Shown in pieces: positions 35,247 to 43,364 of a stretch of 64,000 bases of DNA. This DNA comes from Actinocorallia herbida. GTDB lineage: Bacteria; Actinomycetota; Actinomycetes; Streptosporangiales; Streptosporangiaceae. Location: positions 3,844,001 through 3,908,000 of the forward strand of contig NZ_RJKE01000001.1 in assembly GCF_003751225.1 (NCBI RefSeq). The letters run 5' to 3'. Every line of letters starts with the position of its first letter. Position 1 is the first letter of the stretch. The translations under genes and the position numbers were made by a program. The notes beneath the pieces are model-generated. The model ran no database searches. It was not told the origin of the DNA and saw only the letters and a list, made by a program, of their open reading frames with translations.

Positions 35247-35714
35247 ATGGCGACGGGGATCGAGACGGCGGAGGCCGTCGCGGAGGTCGTCTGCCTCGGA
35301 GGTGAGGTCTCGGCGCCGCGCGGCCTGACGATGGCGGATCTGCGGTCGCTGCCGCAGCATGAGCGGGAGGTGTCCTTCCTCTGCCGCAAGACGGGGCTGC
35401 GGCGGCACTCGTTCCGCGGGCCGCTGCTGCTGGAGGTCGTGTCGCTGGCCGGGCCGCTGTTCGTGCCGGGAGAGCGCAAGAGCCGGCTGCGGTTCCTCAT
35501 CTCGCTGCGCGGCGGTGACGGGCACCGGGTGGTGCTGTCGTGGGCGGAGATCGATCCGGAGTTCGCCAATCAGCCGGTGCTGCTCGGCGTCGCGCGGGAC
35601 GGGGTCGCCCTGGATGAGGAGGGACCGCAGCTCGCGATGCCCGCTGACGTCTACGGCGCTCGCAACCTGAGCGGGGTCACCGATCTGCGGGTCTTCTCGG
35701 ATCCGACGGGCTGA
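35247..35714 (+). CDS. Stand-alone sulfite-oxidase-like molybdopterin-binding domain protein
   Basis: A 155-residue protein resembling the core of the oxidoreductase molybdopterin-binding (SUOX) fold: LTMADLRSLPQHEREVSFLC, RHSFRGPLLLEVVSLAG, then HRVVLSWAEIDPEF and ANQPVLLGVARDGV. Full enzymes of this type are usually longer and exported; here there is no signal peptide and only one domain. The Cys in VSFLCRK is in roughly the expected region of the Moco ligand. The ATG has GGAGG upstream. A shortened MoeA-type gene lies on the opposite strand just downstream, which supports a molybdopterin connection. Confidence 0.8.
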   Translation: MATGIETAEAVAEVVCLGGEVSAPRGLTMADLRSLPQHEREVSFLCRKTGLRRHSFRGPLLLEVVSLAGPLFVPGERKSRLRFLISLRGGDGHRVVLSWAEIDPEFANQPVLLGVARDGVALDEEGPQLAMPADVYGARNLSGVTDLRVFSDPTG

Positions 35715-35718
35715 CCGC

Positions 35719-36435
35719 TCAGCCGCGCAGCGGGAGCAGGGGCACCATGGCGCCGGTCTCGGCGCCGGGCGGGATCGCGGCAAGGGCGTCGCAGAGCGCC
35801 GCGCCGTTGAGGAACGCGGGGCGGTCGCCGCCGAGCGGGCGCACGCCGGGGCCGTCCCAGGCGACGGGGACGATGCGGGTGCGGCCCGCGGGCACCGGCA
35901 CGGGGGCGAGCAGCGACGCGTAGGGGAGCGCGCCGAGCGGGCGGCCGGAGAGCCCGGCGAGGAGCGGGCCGAGGATCGTGTGCGCGGCGGCCGGCGCGGC
36001 GAAGGGGTTGCCGGGCAGGCCGACGACGTAGGGGCCGCCGGGCGGCCGGGCGAGCAGCTGGGGGTGGCCGGGTCGGCAGGCGACGGCGTCGACGATCCAG
36101 TGCGCGTCGCGTTCGGCGAGCAGCCGCCGGAGCCCGTCGGTGGCGCCGACCGAGGTCGATCCGGTGACCACGACGACGTCGCGGACCCGGCCCGCCGAAG
36201 GCGGCCCGTGGTGCACGAGCTCGTCGCCGGTGACGACCGCCCGGACCGTCGGCGCCCGGTGGACCAGCAGGTCGTCGTACCCGCAGGACGCGGCCAGGCC
36301 CAGGACGGCCGGGGCCGCCGGAGTGCCCGCGGGAGCGAGGCTCCGCCCTGCGGGGGCGTCCTCCCCGGCCCGTCGGATGTGCTTGCCGTCGGGAAGGGCG
36401 GGACCGGTCAGCCTGTCATCGGCCAAGGCGGCCAC
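35719..36435 (-). CDS. Shortened MoeA-like molybdopterin molybdotransferase
   Basis: A 238-residue protein covering only the C-terminal part of MoeA. It begins at the HIRRAGEDAPAG region, lacking the first ~130-150 residues, then has RAVVTGDELVHHG, VVVVTGSTSVGATDG and VVGLPGNPFAA, and ends in the MoeA domain IV. Between the GDEL and GSTSVG motifs about 40 residues are missing in frame (GRVRD joins directly to VVVV). Such a protein could not insert molybdate in the usual way, so it is either a pseudogene kept in frame or a binding-only variant. The GTG start follows the stop of a 67-residue gene by three bases. Confidence 0.7.
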   Translation of the reverse strand: MAALADDRLTGPALPDGKHIRRAGEDAPAGRSLAPAGTPAAPAVLGLAASCGYDDLLVHRAPTVRAVVTGDELVHHGPPSAGRVRDVVVVTGSTSVGATDGLRRLLAERDAHWIVDAVACRPGHPQLLARPPGGPYVVGLPGNPFAAPAAAHTILGPLLAGLSGRPLGALPYASLLAPVPVPAGRTRIVPVAWDGPGVRPLGGDRPAFLNGAALCDALAAIPPGAETGAMVPLLPLRG

Positions 36436-36438
36436 CTC

Positions 36439-36642
36439 TCACCGCTCCTCGGCCCAGGTGAGCACGACGAACGGAACGGCGCTCGACGGATGCCACACCC
36501 GATCCCGGGTAATGCGGTACCCGGCCTCGACGCCGTCGGCACCGCCCGGATCCGCCACGGCGACGATCCCCACGTCCTGGTCCACCCGAACCAGCGCCCC
36601 GTGGAACGGCCCGCCATGGCAGATCGCGTTGACCGCGCTCAT
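36439..36642 (-). CDS. Small hypothetical protein upstream of shortened MoeA
   Basis: A 67-residue protein, MSAVNAICHGGPFHGALV onward, with GYRITRDRVWHPSSAVPF and ending VVLTWAEER. The ordered strands and conserved-looking CHGGPFHG suggest a small folded domain, but I do not recognise it. It ends three bases before the MoeA-like gene and would be co-transcribed with it. Codon bias is normal for the window. Confidence 0.6.
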   Translation of the reverse strand: MSAVNAICHGGPFHGALVRVDQDVGIVAVADPGGADGVEAGYRITRDRVWHPSSAVPFVVLTWAEER

Positions 36643-36995
36643 GACTCAGGACCACACCTTCGCGACAGGCGACCGGGCAGCCCTCGACCATAGCCAACCA
36701 GCATCTACTACTCATATTTGGCCTAGTTCATCTCAAATGCAAGCCTAGATGTGCCAATAAACTTGTAGATGCGATGACTCACGGCGGGTCTGGAAAACCA
36801 GTTGGAGTCCGCTCCGGTGAGGGCGCTATCGTGGTCCGGCGCCCACGGCCGGGTGATGAGCGTGTGCGGCGCACCGGGTCGTCGAGGCATGCCCGACGCC
36901 CGTGACCTCCCAGAAGTCGAGATCCGCTTGAGTGCTCCGCCCCGGCCCGCCCCCGAACTACGACCTCCGTCCGCGGTGACTACGGGCGGCGCACC
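36643..36995. promoter_or_regulatory. Divergent intergenic region with inverted GCATCTAC repeats
   Basis: An AT-richer segment (36700-36790) separates the small minus-strand gene from the ABC exporter operon. GCATCTAC at 36701 and its complement GTAGATGC at 36765 are spaced 56 bases apart, and CTAGATG occurs between them. These may be operators for divergent promoters. A short plus-strand frame at 36802-36999 looks non-coding. Confidence 0.4.
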
Positions 36996-38669
36996 GTGAG
37001 CGCCGAAGGCGCGCTGATCCGCCAGGTGCTGACGCGACGGGCCAGGTCCGCGGCGATCGGCGGGGTGGCGACGATCGTGCACCAGACGTGCGAGGCCCTG
37101 GTGCCGGTCGCCATCGGCCTCGCCATCGACACCGCGGTGTCCGGCGGGGATCCCGAGCGCATGCTCTACGCGGTCATCGGCGTCCTCGTGCTGTTCTGCT
37201 TCCTGGCCACCGGCGGCGCGGTCGGTTACTGGACGGTCGACGCGGCGTCCCTGCGCGAGGCGCACCACCTGCGGGTGGAGACCGTCCGGCGGATCCTCGG
37301 CGACGCGCGCGGAGATCGAAGCCGCAGGGCGGGCGACATCCTTTCCGCGGCGACGTCCGACGCGACGGCGACCGGCGAGGTCGTCCGGATCGTCACCTGG
37401 ATCGTGTCGGCCGGGGCCGGGCTCGTCGTGTCCGCCGTCGTGCTGCTGCGGATCGACCTGGTGCTCGGGCTCGGGCTGATCCTCGTGCTGCCCGTGCTCG
37501 TCCTCGGCCTCGACCGGCTCGCCCCCTGGCTGGAGAGCAGGGTCCACGGCCGTCAGGAGGCGGGCGGCCGGGCCGCCGCGGTCGCCGCCGAGCTCGTCCG
37601 GGCGCTGCGGCCGCTGCGCGGTTTCGGCGGCGTGCCGGAGGCGATCCGCCGCTACCGGGGCGAGAACCGCGCCTCGCTCGCCGCGGCGCGCGACGCCGCC
37701 TCGGCCCACGCGGTCGTCGTCGGATCGGGGCTGCTGGCCACCGGGATCGTGCTCGTGGGCGCGGCGGGGATCGGTGTCGCCTTCGCCGCCTCCGGCCGGA
37801 TCTCCCTCGGGGAACTCGTGGTGGTCGTCGCGATGGCGTCCTTCCTCGCCGACCCGGTCCGCGGCGTCTCCGAGGCGATCAAGCAGCTCGCGGTCTCGCG
37901 GGCGAGCGCCCGGCGGCTCGCCGCGCTGTGGGCCGAGTTCGACGTGCCGTCCGCGCGCCCGGGGGAGGCGGCGCAGGGACGGCTGAGCCTGCGCGGCGTC
38001 GTCGCGGCGCCGGTCCACGGCCTCGATCTGGAGGTCGGGCCCGGTGAGCTGATCGGCGTCGCCGCGGCCACCCCGGAGACGGCGGCCGCGCTCGTCGGCC
38101 TGCTCGACGGCACGCGGTCGCCCGAGTCCGGCAGCGTGACCTGGGGCGGGACCCCGCTGGCGGAGCTCGGGCCCGACGAGCGAAGACTCGTCCTGCACGT
38201 CGAACCGCACGCCGTCCACCTGCTCGGCGGCACCCTCGGCGAGGCGCTGGACACCGCGCTGGAGCCGGCGTCGGCCGCGCGGAAGATCGCAGCGCTCACC
38301 ACCGCGGGCGCGGCGGACATCCTCACCGCGACCGGCCTGGACGCCCCGCTCCAGGACCACGGCACGAACCTCTCCGGCGGCCAGCGCCAGCGCCTCGCGC
38401 TGGCCCGCGCGCTGCTCGCGGCCCCGGCCGTCCTGGTGCTGCACGACCCCCTCACCGCGGTCGACGCGGTGACCGAGGACCTCGTCGCCGAGGCCCTGCG
38501 CGAGCTGCACTCCGGCGCGGCGCGCGCCTCCGTCGTCGTCACCGCCTCGCCGCCCCTGCTGAGCCGCTGCGACCGCGTCGTCTTCCTCGACGCCGACGGC
38601 CGCGCGCGGACCGGCACCCACGCCGCGCTCCTGACCAGGCCGGACTACGCCAAGGTGGTCATCCGATGA
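36996..38669 (+). CDS. ABC exporter subunit with degenerate ATPase site
   Basis: A 557-residue ABC transporter half with six membrane helices (residues ~20-290) and a nucleotide-binding domain. The Walker A region reads GVAAATPETAAAL without a GK[ST] motif, the catalytic Glu after Walker B is Pro (LVLHDP at 482-485), and the H-loop is TASPP, but the signature LSGGQRQRL at 459-467 is intact. It therefore needs the partner encoded at 38666, whose defects are complementary. The GTG start lies at the end of a promoter region; its stop overlaps the partner's ATG (ATGA). Substrate unknown; lipid, peptide or siderophore export are all possible. Confidence 0.9.
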   Translation: MSAEGALIRQVLTRRARSAAIGGVATIVHQTCEALVPVAIGLAIDTAVSGGDPERMLYAVIGVLVLFCFLATGGAVGYWTVDAASLREAHHLRVETVRRILGDARGDRSRRAGDILSAATSDATATGEVVRIVTWIVSAGAGLVVSAVVLLRIDLVLGLGLILVLPVLVLGLDRLAPWLESRVHGRQEAGGRAAAVAAELVRALRPLRGFGGVPEAIRRYRGENRASLAAARDAASAHAVVVGSGLLATGIVLVGAAGIGVAFAASGRISLGELVVVVAMASFLADPVRGVSEAIKQLAVSRASARRLAALWAEFDVPSARPGEAAQGRLSLRGVVAAPVHGLDLEVGPGELIGVAAATPETAAALVGLLDGTRSPESGSVTWGGTPLAELGPDERRLVLHVEPHAVHLLGGTLGEALDTALEPASAARKIAALTTAGAADILTATGLDAPLQDHGTNLSGGQRQRLALARALLAAPAVLVLHDPLTAVDAVTEDLVAEALRELHSGAARASVVVTASPPLLSRCDRVVFLDADGRARTGTHAALLTRPDYAKVVIR

Positions 38670-40468
38670 CGGTCCCCGCTCCCCGGGTCGCCGACCTTCC
38701 GGAGAACAAGGACATCCTGCCCGTCGCGGCTCCCGGCCAGACCTGGCGCGTGCTGCTGCGCACCGCGCTCCGGCATCGCGGCGAGGCCGCGGCGGCGCTG
38801 GGCTTCACGGTACTGTCCAGCGCCGGGGTCGTCACGAGCCCGCTGCTGCTGGGCCTGCTCGTCGACCGCGCGGGCGCCGGGACCGCGGCCCTGGTCCGGC
38901 TCCTCGCCGCGCTCGGCGTCGCCGTCCTGTGCACCGCGGTGTTCACCGCGCTCGCCCAGCGCGCCGCCGAAAGGCTGGGGGCCCGGATCGCGGCCGACCT
39001 GCGCGAGGACACCCTGACGCAGGCGCTCCGGATGGACGCCGGGGTGCTGGAGAAGGCAGGGGCCGGCGACGTGGCGTCGCGGGTCACCGACGACGTCGAG
39101 CAGTTCGTGGAGTCCGTGCCGCTGGGCGCCGCGGTCTTCACCGCCCTGGTGACGGTCGGGGTCGCGTTCTTCGGCTTCCTGTCCCTGGACTGGCGGCTCG
39201 CCCTGGCGTTCACCGTGGTCTTCCCGATCCACGCGTTGAGCCTCCGGTGGTACCTGGCGAAGTCGGGGCCGCTGTACGCGGCCGAGCGGCGGTCGTCGGC
39301 GGAGCGGTCGCGGGTGCTGCTCGGTTCGCTGCACGGGGCGGGCACCGTCCGCGCCTACCGGATGCACCCGCTTCAGACCGCGCGGGTGGCACAGGCGTCG
39401 GCGCACTCGGTGGACGCCGCGCTCACCTCGCTCCGGCTGTTCTTCCGGTTCAGCATGGGCATGAACGGAGCCGAGGCGGTCGGGCTGAGCACGCTGCTGA
39501 CCGCCGGGTTCTTCCTCGTGCGGGCCGACGCCGTCAGCGTCGGCGACGTGACGGCCGCGGCCCTGCTGTTCCACCGGCTGTTCTCCCCGCTGGGCACGCT
39601 GCTGCTGTCCTTCGACGACGTCCAGCGGGCCGGGGCGGCGCTGGCCCGGGTCGTCGGCGTGGCGATGATCCCGATTCCGGCCGCGAAGGTCGCGCGCGCG
39701 CCGGGCGCGGCCGTCACCTTGTCGTGCGCGGGCGTGGGCCACGCCTACGACGGGCGGACGTCGGTCGTCCGGGCCGTCGATCTGCGCGTCCCGGCCGGGA
39801 CGTCGCTGGCCATCGTCGGCGCCAGCGGCGCGGGCAAGACCACCCTGGCCGGGATCCTCGGCGGGGCCTTCCCCGCGACGGAGGGCACCGTGACGCTCAC
39901 CGACGCCGAAGGCGACGTCGCGGTCTCGGACCTCGACCCGGACCGGCTGCGCGACTGGATCGGCATCGTCTCCCAGGAGACCCACGTCTTCACCGGGACG
40001 CTGCGCGAGGACGTCACGTTCGCCGCGCCGGACCGGTCGGACGAGGCGATCCTCCAGGCGCTCACCGCGGTAGGCGCGGCAGGCTGGGTCGGCACGCTGC
40101 CCGACGGGCTCGACACCCGTGTCGGCGAGGGCGAGCACCCGCTCACCGCGGCCCAGGTGCAGCAGCTCGCGCTGGCCCGGCTCCTGCTGCGCGACCCCGC
40201 CGTGGTCGTGCTCGACGAGGCGACCGCGGAGGCCGGCAGCTCCGGCGCGCGCGACCTGGAACGCGCCGCCGCCGCGCTCGTCCGCGGCCGCACCGCCGTG
40301 GTCGTGGCGCACCGCCTGACCCAGGCCCGCGACTGCGACGCCATCGTCGTCATGGACCGGGGCGCGATCGTCGAGTCCGGCACCCACGCCGACCTCCTCA
40401 CCCGCGAAGGCCGCTACGCCGCCCTCTGGTCCGCGTGGTCCGGTGCGCCGGAGGTCGCCGGAGGCTGA
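38666..40468 (+). CDS. ABC exporter subunit with consensus Walker motifs
   Basis: A 600-residue half-transporter. The membrane domain (residues ~35-320) is followed by a nucleotide-binding domain with Walker A GASGAGKTT (Lys391), Walker B VVVLDEAT (Asp517, Glu518) and H-loop His549. The signature is degenerate, LTAAQ at 493-497 instead of LSGGQ. With the LSGGQ of the partner it builds one complete ATP site, while the second site has neither a P-loop nor a signature. The genes overlap by four bases, ensuring equal production of the heterodimer. Confidence 0.92.
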   Translation: MTVPAPRVADLPENKDILPVAAPGQTWRVLLRTALRHRGEAAAALGFTVLSSAGVVTSPLLLGLLVDRAGAGTAALVRLLAALGVAVLCTAVFTALAQRAAERLGARIAADLREDTLTQALRMDAGVLEKAGAGDVASRVTDDVEQFVESVPLGAAVFTALVTVGVAFFGFLSLDWRLALAFTVVFPIHALSLRWYLAKSGPLYAAERRSSAERSRVLLGSLHGAGTVRAYRMHPLQTARVAQASAHSVDAALTSLRLFFRFSMGMNGAEAVGLSTLLTAGFFLVRADAVSVGDVTAAALLFHRLFSPLGTLLLSFDDVQRAGAALARVVGVAMIPIPAAKVARAPGAAVTLSCAGVGHAYDGRTSVVRAVDLRVPAGTSLAIVGASGAGKTTLAGILGGAFPATEGTVTLTDAEGDVAVSDLDPDRLRDWIGIVSQETHVFTGTLREDVTFAAPDRSDEAILQALTAVGAAGWVGTLPDGLDTRVGEGEHPLTAAQVQQLALARLLLRDPAVVVLDEATAEAGSSGARDLERAAAALVRGRTAVVVAHRLTQARDCDAIVVMDRGAIVESGTHADLLTREGRYAALWSAWSGAPEVAGG

Positions 40469-40498
40469 CACCCCGGGGCGGTGGTGCTTCGGCTCCCC

Positions 40499-40927
40499 TC
40501 ACGTGGTGAAGGCGCTGTCCCTCGGCCGGTGGACGCGGGCCGCCAGGACCACGGCGAGCAGCAGCGCGGGATCGGCCGCACCCGTGTGGTCGAGCGTCAG
40601 CGTCCGGCTGAGCGGGGGGTGCCGCGCGGTGGCGAGCCGACGCTCCCCCGCGGTGATCTGGAAGCGGACGCCGAAGGCGCTCGCGGCGACGGTCCACGTG
40701 CCGTGCGGGCCGACGTCCGCGGTGAAGGTCTGGCCGGACAGCGTCGGCGGGCGCGGGGTGAGCTCGCCGATCCGCGCGCCCGCGCGGTGGACGAGGATGC
40801 CCTGGCCGGGCTCGGCCTGCCCGACGGTCAGGGCCTCTCCCGTGCTGAGCCGGAGCTCGGCCCGGCCGGGACCGGAACCGACGACGCGGCCGAGTTCACT
40901 CCCGTCCTGACCGTCGACGCAGCGCAT
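40499..40927 (-). CDS. Small beta-rich protein, possibly Tubby/scramblase-like
   Basis: A 142-residue protein. It opens MRCVDGQDGSELGRVVGS and contains ELRLSTGEALTVG, TFTADVGPHGTWTVAASAFG and RTLTLDHTGAADPALLLAVV followed by a short basic tail. The alternation of short strands ending in a hydrophobic helix recalls small LURP-one/scramblase-like barrels, but the resemblance is weak. The ATG has GAAGGA at five to six bases. It faces the ABC exporter operon tail to tail with a 30-base gap. Confidence 0.65.
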   Translation of the reverse strand: MRCVDGQDGSELGRVVGSGPGRAELRLSTGEALTVGQAEPGQGILVHRAGARIGELTPRPPTLSGQTFTADVGPHGTWTVAASAFGVRFQITAGERRLATARHPPLSRTLTLDHTGAADPALLLAVVLAARVHRPRDSAFTT

Positions 40928-41034
40928 GACCATCCTTCGTTGGGTGGGGAACCGCACGGTGGCCGCACGGATCCGAGACCGCGCCGCACGGCCCCACGAT
41001 ATCCCGCATCTACCCGATGATCCACGCTGTTGGG

Positions 41035-41048
41035 CTGGCATATGCCAG
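41035..41048. promoter_or_regulatory. Perfect palindrome CTGGCATATGCCAG
   Basis: This 14-base palindrome is about 108 bases upstream of the 142-residue protein's start. Symmetry and position suggest a repressor site. Confidence 0.4.
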
Positions 41049-41279
41049 GTTATCTACGGCATTCGGTCCGAAACCGCGTCCGTCCGGACGGGCGTGGCCG
41101 GGTGCCGAGAAGGCGCCGGCCTGCGGAGGTTCGGGCGGCGGTGCCGTTCGCCGGGCGACGGCGAGACTGGGCATTCTCCTCTTATTAGACCTTTGGATGA
41201 TCCGTAGATCACTGCCTGCGGCACGCAGAAAGCCTGGCTAGGGAGGTATCTTGGGCCTCCAAGCGGATCGGACACGAAC

Positions 41280-41291
41280 TCATTTAAATGA
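41280..41291. promoter_or_regulatory. Perfect palindrome TCATTTAAATGA
   Basis: An AT-only core of this length is rare in such GC-rich sequence. It lies 55 bases beyond the 3' end of the HTH regulator gene. It may be an operator for an unseen promoter; function unknown. Confidence 0.35.
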
Positions 41292-41345
41292 ATTTGCTGC
41301 AGGACCTGAAGAGCCGAGGTGATGAGACAGGTGGACGTGGGACGT

Positions 41346-42002
41346 TCAGCGCGCGGTCGGCGAGGTCCGGCCGACCAGCCGCAGGGTGACGCCGCAGTCG
41401 CCGTTCTCGGCGTCGGGCCGCACCTCGACGCCGTACTGCGAGGCGAGGGCGGGGGAGTACCGCTCCAGTACTCGCTCGATCATGCCCTGCTGGACGCCGA
41501 TGACGATCTCCGGCGCGTCGCGCGCGATCCGGCGCAGCGGGCAGTCGCACATCCGGATCTCGTGGGTGCCGAACGCCGACATGGTCGACGACACCTGGAA
41601 GCCGAGCCGCGTCAGCGTCGTGGTGACGACGGTGACCGGGTCCGGCAGGTCCGGCGCGTCGGCTCCGGGGCCGATCAGGGTGTCCGCCCAGATCCGGCCC
41701 GCCGCGGTGGCCTTCGCGCGCCGCGCCTCGGCGGTGTCGCCGAGCTGGGCGAGCAGCGCGGCCATCACCGGCGCCGTGGGATCGGAGCCGACGGCCACAT
41801 AGCCCTTGCGCGGGCGGCCCACCGTCTCCGAGGGAAGCAGGACGCCTTCGACCAGGCCCGCCTCGATCAGCGAATTGAGGTGGAACCGCGCGGTGGTGAG
41901 GTGGATGCCCAGCGTCCGTGCGACGACCGGCGCGTCCAGCGGCTCCAGGGAGTCGCGGACCAGTGCGAACACCTTGTCCCGCTGCCGCTGCGTGGTGGCC
42001 AT
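41346..42002 (-). CDS. HTH regulator with Cys cluster (COG2345/SufR-like)
   Basis: A 218-residue regulator. The winged helix is at residues ~5-75 (RDKVFALVRDSLEPLDAPVV, ARTLGIHLTTARFHLNSLIE, GRPRKGYV). The C-terminal domain holds RMCDCPLRRIARDAPEIVIG, similar to the Cys region by which SufR/ArsR-like COG2345 regulators bind an Fe-S cluster or metal; the third Cys usual after PE is replaced by Ile, so only the CxC pair remains. The ATG has GGAGAGGAT upstream. It is divergent from a methyltransferase/cupin operon by 71 bases, and likely controls it in response to redox or NO. Confidence 0.8.
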   Translation of the reverse strand: MATTQRQRDKVFALVRDSLEPLDAPVVARTLGIHLTTARFHLNSLIEAGLVEGVLLPSETVGRPRKGYVAVGSDPTAPVMAALLAQLGDTAEARRAKATAAGRIWADTLIGPGADAPDLPDPVTVVTTTLTRLGFQVSSTMSAFGTHEIRMCDCPLRRIARDAPEIVIGVQQGMIERVLERYSPALASQYGVEVRPDAENGDCGVTLRLVGRTSPTAR

Positions 42003-42073
42003 CCCGATCCTCTCCCCTCCGTCCCCCGATTCTACGAGCGCCGCGCTCCCGGCCGAACGAACAGGAAGAAGCC

Positions 42074-42868
42074 GTGACCACACCTCTGCCCTTCGATCAG
42101 CGCGATTCGGCGAATCTGCCGGGACGCTGGCTGCTCGCCCGCCTCGGCAAACGCGTCCTGCGGCCGGGCGGCCGCGAGCTCACCGAGCGGATGCTGACGG
42201 CCGCCCGCCTGCGCGACGCCGACGTGGTCGAACTCGCGCCGGGGCTCGGCAAGACCGCCCTCGCCATCCTGGAACACCGCCCCGCCGGATACCGCGGCGT
42301 CGAGGCCGATGCCGTCGCCGCCGCGTACGCCGCCGAGGTCGTCGGCGCCGCCGGGACCGTCACGACGGGCGGGGCCGCGGCGACCGGCCTGGCCTCCGGC
42401 TCCGCCGACGTGGTCGTCGGCGAGGCGATGCTCACCATGCAGACCGACCCGCACAAGGCCGAGATCATCGCCGAGGCGTTCCGGGTGCTGCGGCCGGGCG
42501 GCCGCTACGCCGTGCACGAGATGGCGCTGCGCCCCGACGACATCGCCACCGAGGTCAAGACCGACATCCGCCGCGCGCTGGCCCGCTCGATCAAGGTCAA
42601 CGCCCGGCCCCTGACCCGCACCGAGTGGACGGAGCTGCTCGCCGCCGCCGGATTCGAGATCGAGAGCGTCCACCTCGCGCCCATGGCGCTGCTCCAGCCC
42701 CGGAGGGTGCTCGCCGACGAAGGACCGCGCGGCACCGCCCGGATCCTCCGCAACGTCCTGCGCGACGAACCCGCCCGGCAGCGCGTGCTCGCCATGCGCG
42801 CCACCTTCCGCGCCCATCAGGACGCGCTCGCCGCCATCGCCGTCATCGCCAGGAAGCCGACCTCATGA
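42074..42868 (+). CDS. Class I SAM-dependent methyltransferase
   Basis: A 264-residue methyltransferase. VVELAPGLGKTALAIL is motif I, ADVVVGEAMLTMQTDP the region after motif II, and FRVLRPGGRYAVHEMAL motif post-II. The N-terminal helical cap (LPGRWLLARLGKRVLRPGG) is typical of a subfamily found beside Fe-S-type HTH regulators. The methyl acceptor is not known. It starts at GTG with AGGAAG upstream and ends in an ATGA overlap with the cupin gene. Confidence 0.85.
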   Translation: MTTPLPFDQRDSANLPGRWLLARLGKRVLRPGGRELTERMLTAARLRDADVVELAPGLGKTALAILEHRPAGYRGVEADAVAAAYAAEVVGAAGTVTTGGAAATGLASGSADVVVGEAMLTMQTDPHKAEIIAEAFRVLRPGGRYAVHEMALRPDDIATEVKTDIRRALARSIKVNARPLTRTEWTELLAAAGFEIESVHLAPMALLQPRRVLADEGPRGTARILRNVLRDEPARQRVLAMRATFRAHQDALAAIAVIARKPTS

Positions 42869-43212
42869 GCACCGGAAGCGTAGCCACCGAGACCACCGCC
42901 TGGCAGCCGCGCGACGGGGCGGTCCCGCACATCCGGCGTCAGCTGGGCGGCGACGGGCTGACCCTCGTCCGCCTCTGCTTCCGGGCGGGCCAGATCCTCG
43001 ACGAGCACCGCGCGCCCGGCCCGATCCTGATCAGCTGCGTCTCCGGGTCGCTCGCCCTGGACGTCATCGACGGATCCGGGATCGAGCAGTACGAACTGGC
43101 ACCCGGCACCGTCGTCCACCTCGGTGGCGGCGTGCCGCACCGGCTGGCCGCGCACACCGACGCCGTGGTCCACCTCACCGTGCACCGCAACGTGCCGCCC
43201 GACCCGGCCTAG
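42865..43212 (+). CDS. Cupin-domain protein
   Basis: A 115-residue single cupin. LCFRAGQILDEHRAPGPILI and CVSGSLALDVIDG make motif 1, and LAPGTVVHLGGGVPHRLAAH makes motif 2 with the metal-binding His. It could bind a transition metal and act as a sensor or dioxygenase-like enzyme. It is translationally coupled to the methyltransferase and is followed by a hairpin, so the two form one short operon opposite the Cys-cluster regulator. Confidence 0.85.
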   Translation: MSTGSVATETTAWQPRDGAVPHIRRQLGGDGLTLVRLCFRAGQILDEHRAPGPILISCVSGSLALDVIDGSGIEQYELAPGTVVHLGGGVPHRLAAHTDAVVHLTVHRNVPPDPA

Positions 43213-43241
43213 CCGCACGGCGATCTCCGCCCGGCGGTCAC

Positions 43242-43264
43242 AAGACCGGGTCCTGTCCGGTCTT
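43242..43264. terminator. Hairpin terminator after cupin gene
   Basis: AAGACCGG and CCGGTCTT form an 8-bp perfect stem with a seven-base loop 30 bases after the cupin stop. A similar GTCCGGTCTTAG half recurs at 44919-44932. Confidence 0.55.
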
Positions 43265-43364
43265 AGATGACGGGCGGGCGGCGATCGGGCGGCCCTGGCA
43301 TGAAGGCGCGGCCGGTGGCGGTCGCCGTGCCGCCCGCCCGTGCCGAACGAGGGAAGGGACGCGG

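Larger units (their letters stand above)
40928..41345. other. Intergenic region with palindromes, no gene
   Basis: No frame here looks coding on either strand. It contains two perfect palindromes (41035-41048 and 41280-41291, listed separately) and an AT-richer block around 41170-41300. It would include the promoter of the small minus-strand gene ending at 40927 (possible TATCGT -10 near 41000). Confidence 0.5.

Noticed and set aside
36802-36999. A 65-codon frame ending at the ABC exporter start
   Set aside because: Composition is unordered, no ribosome site is present, and it covers a probable promoter region.
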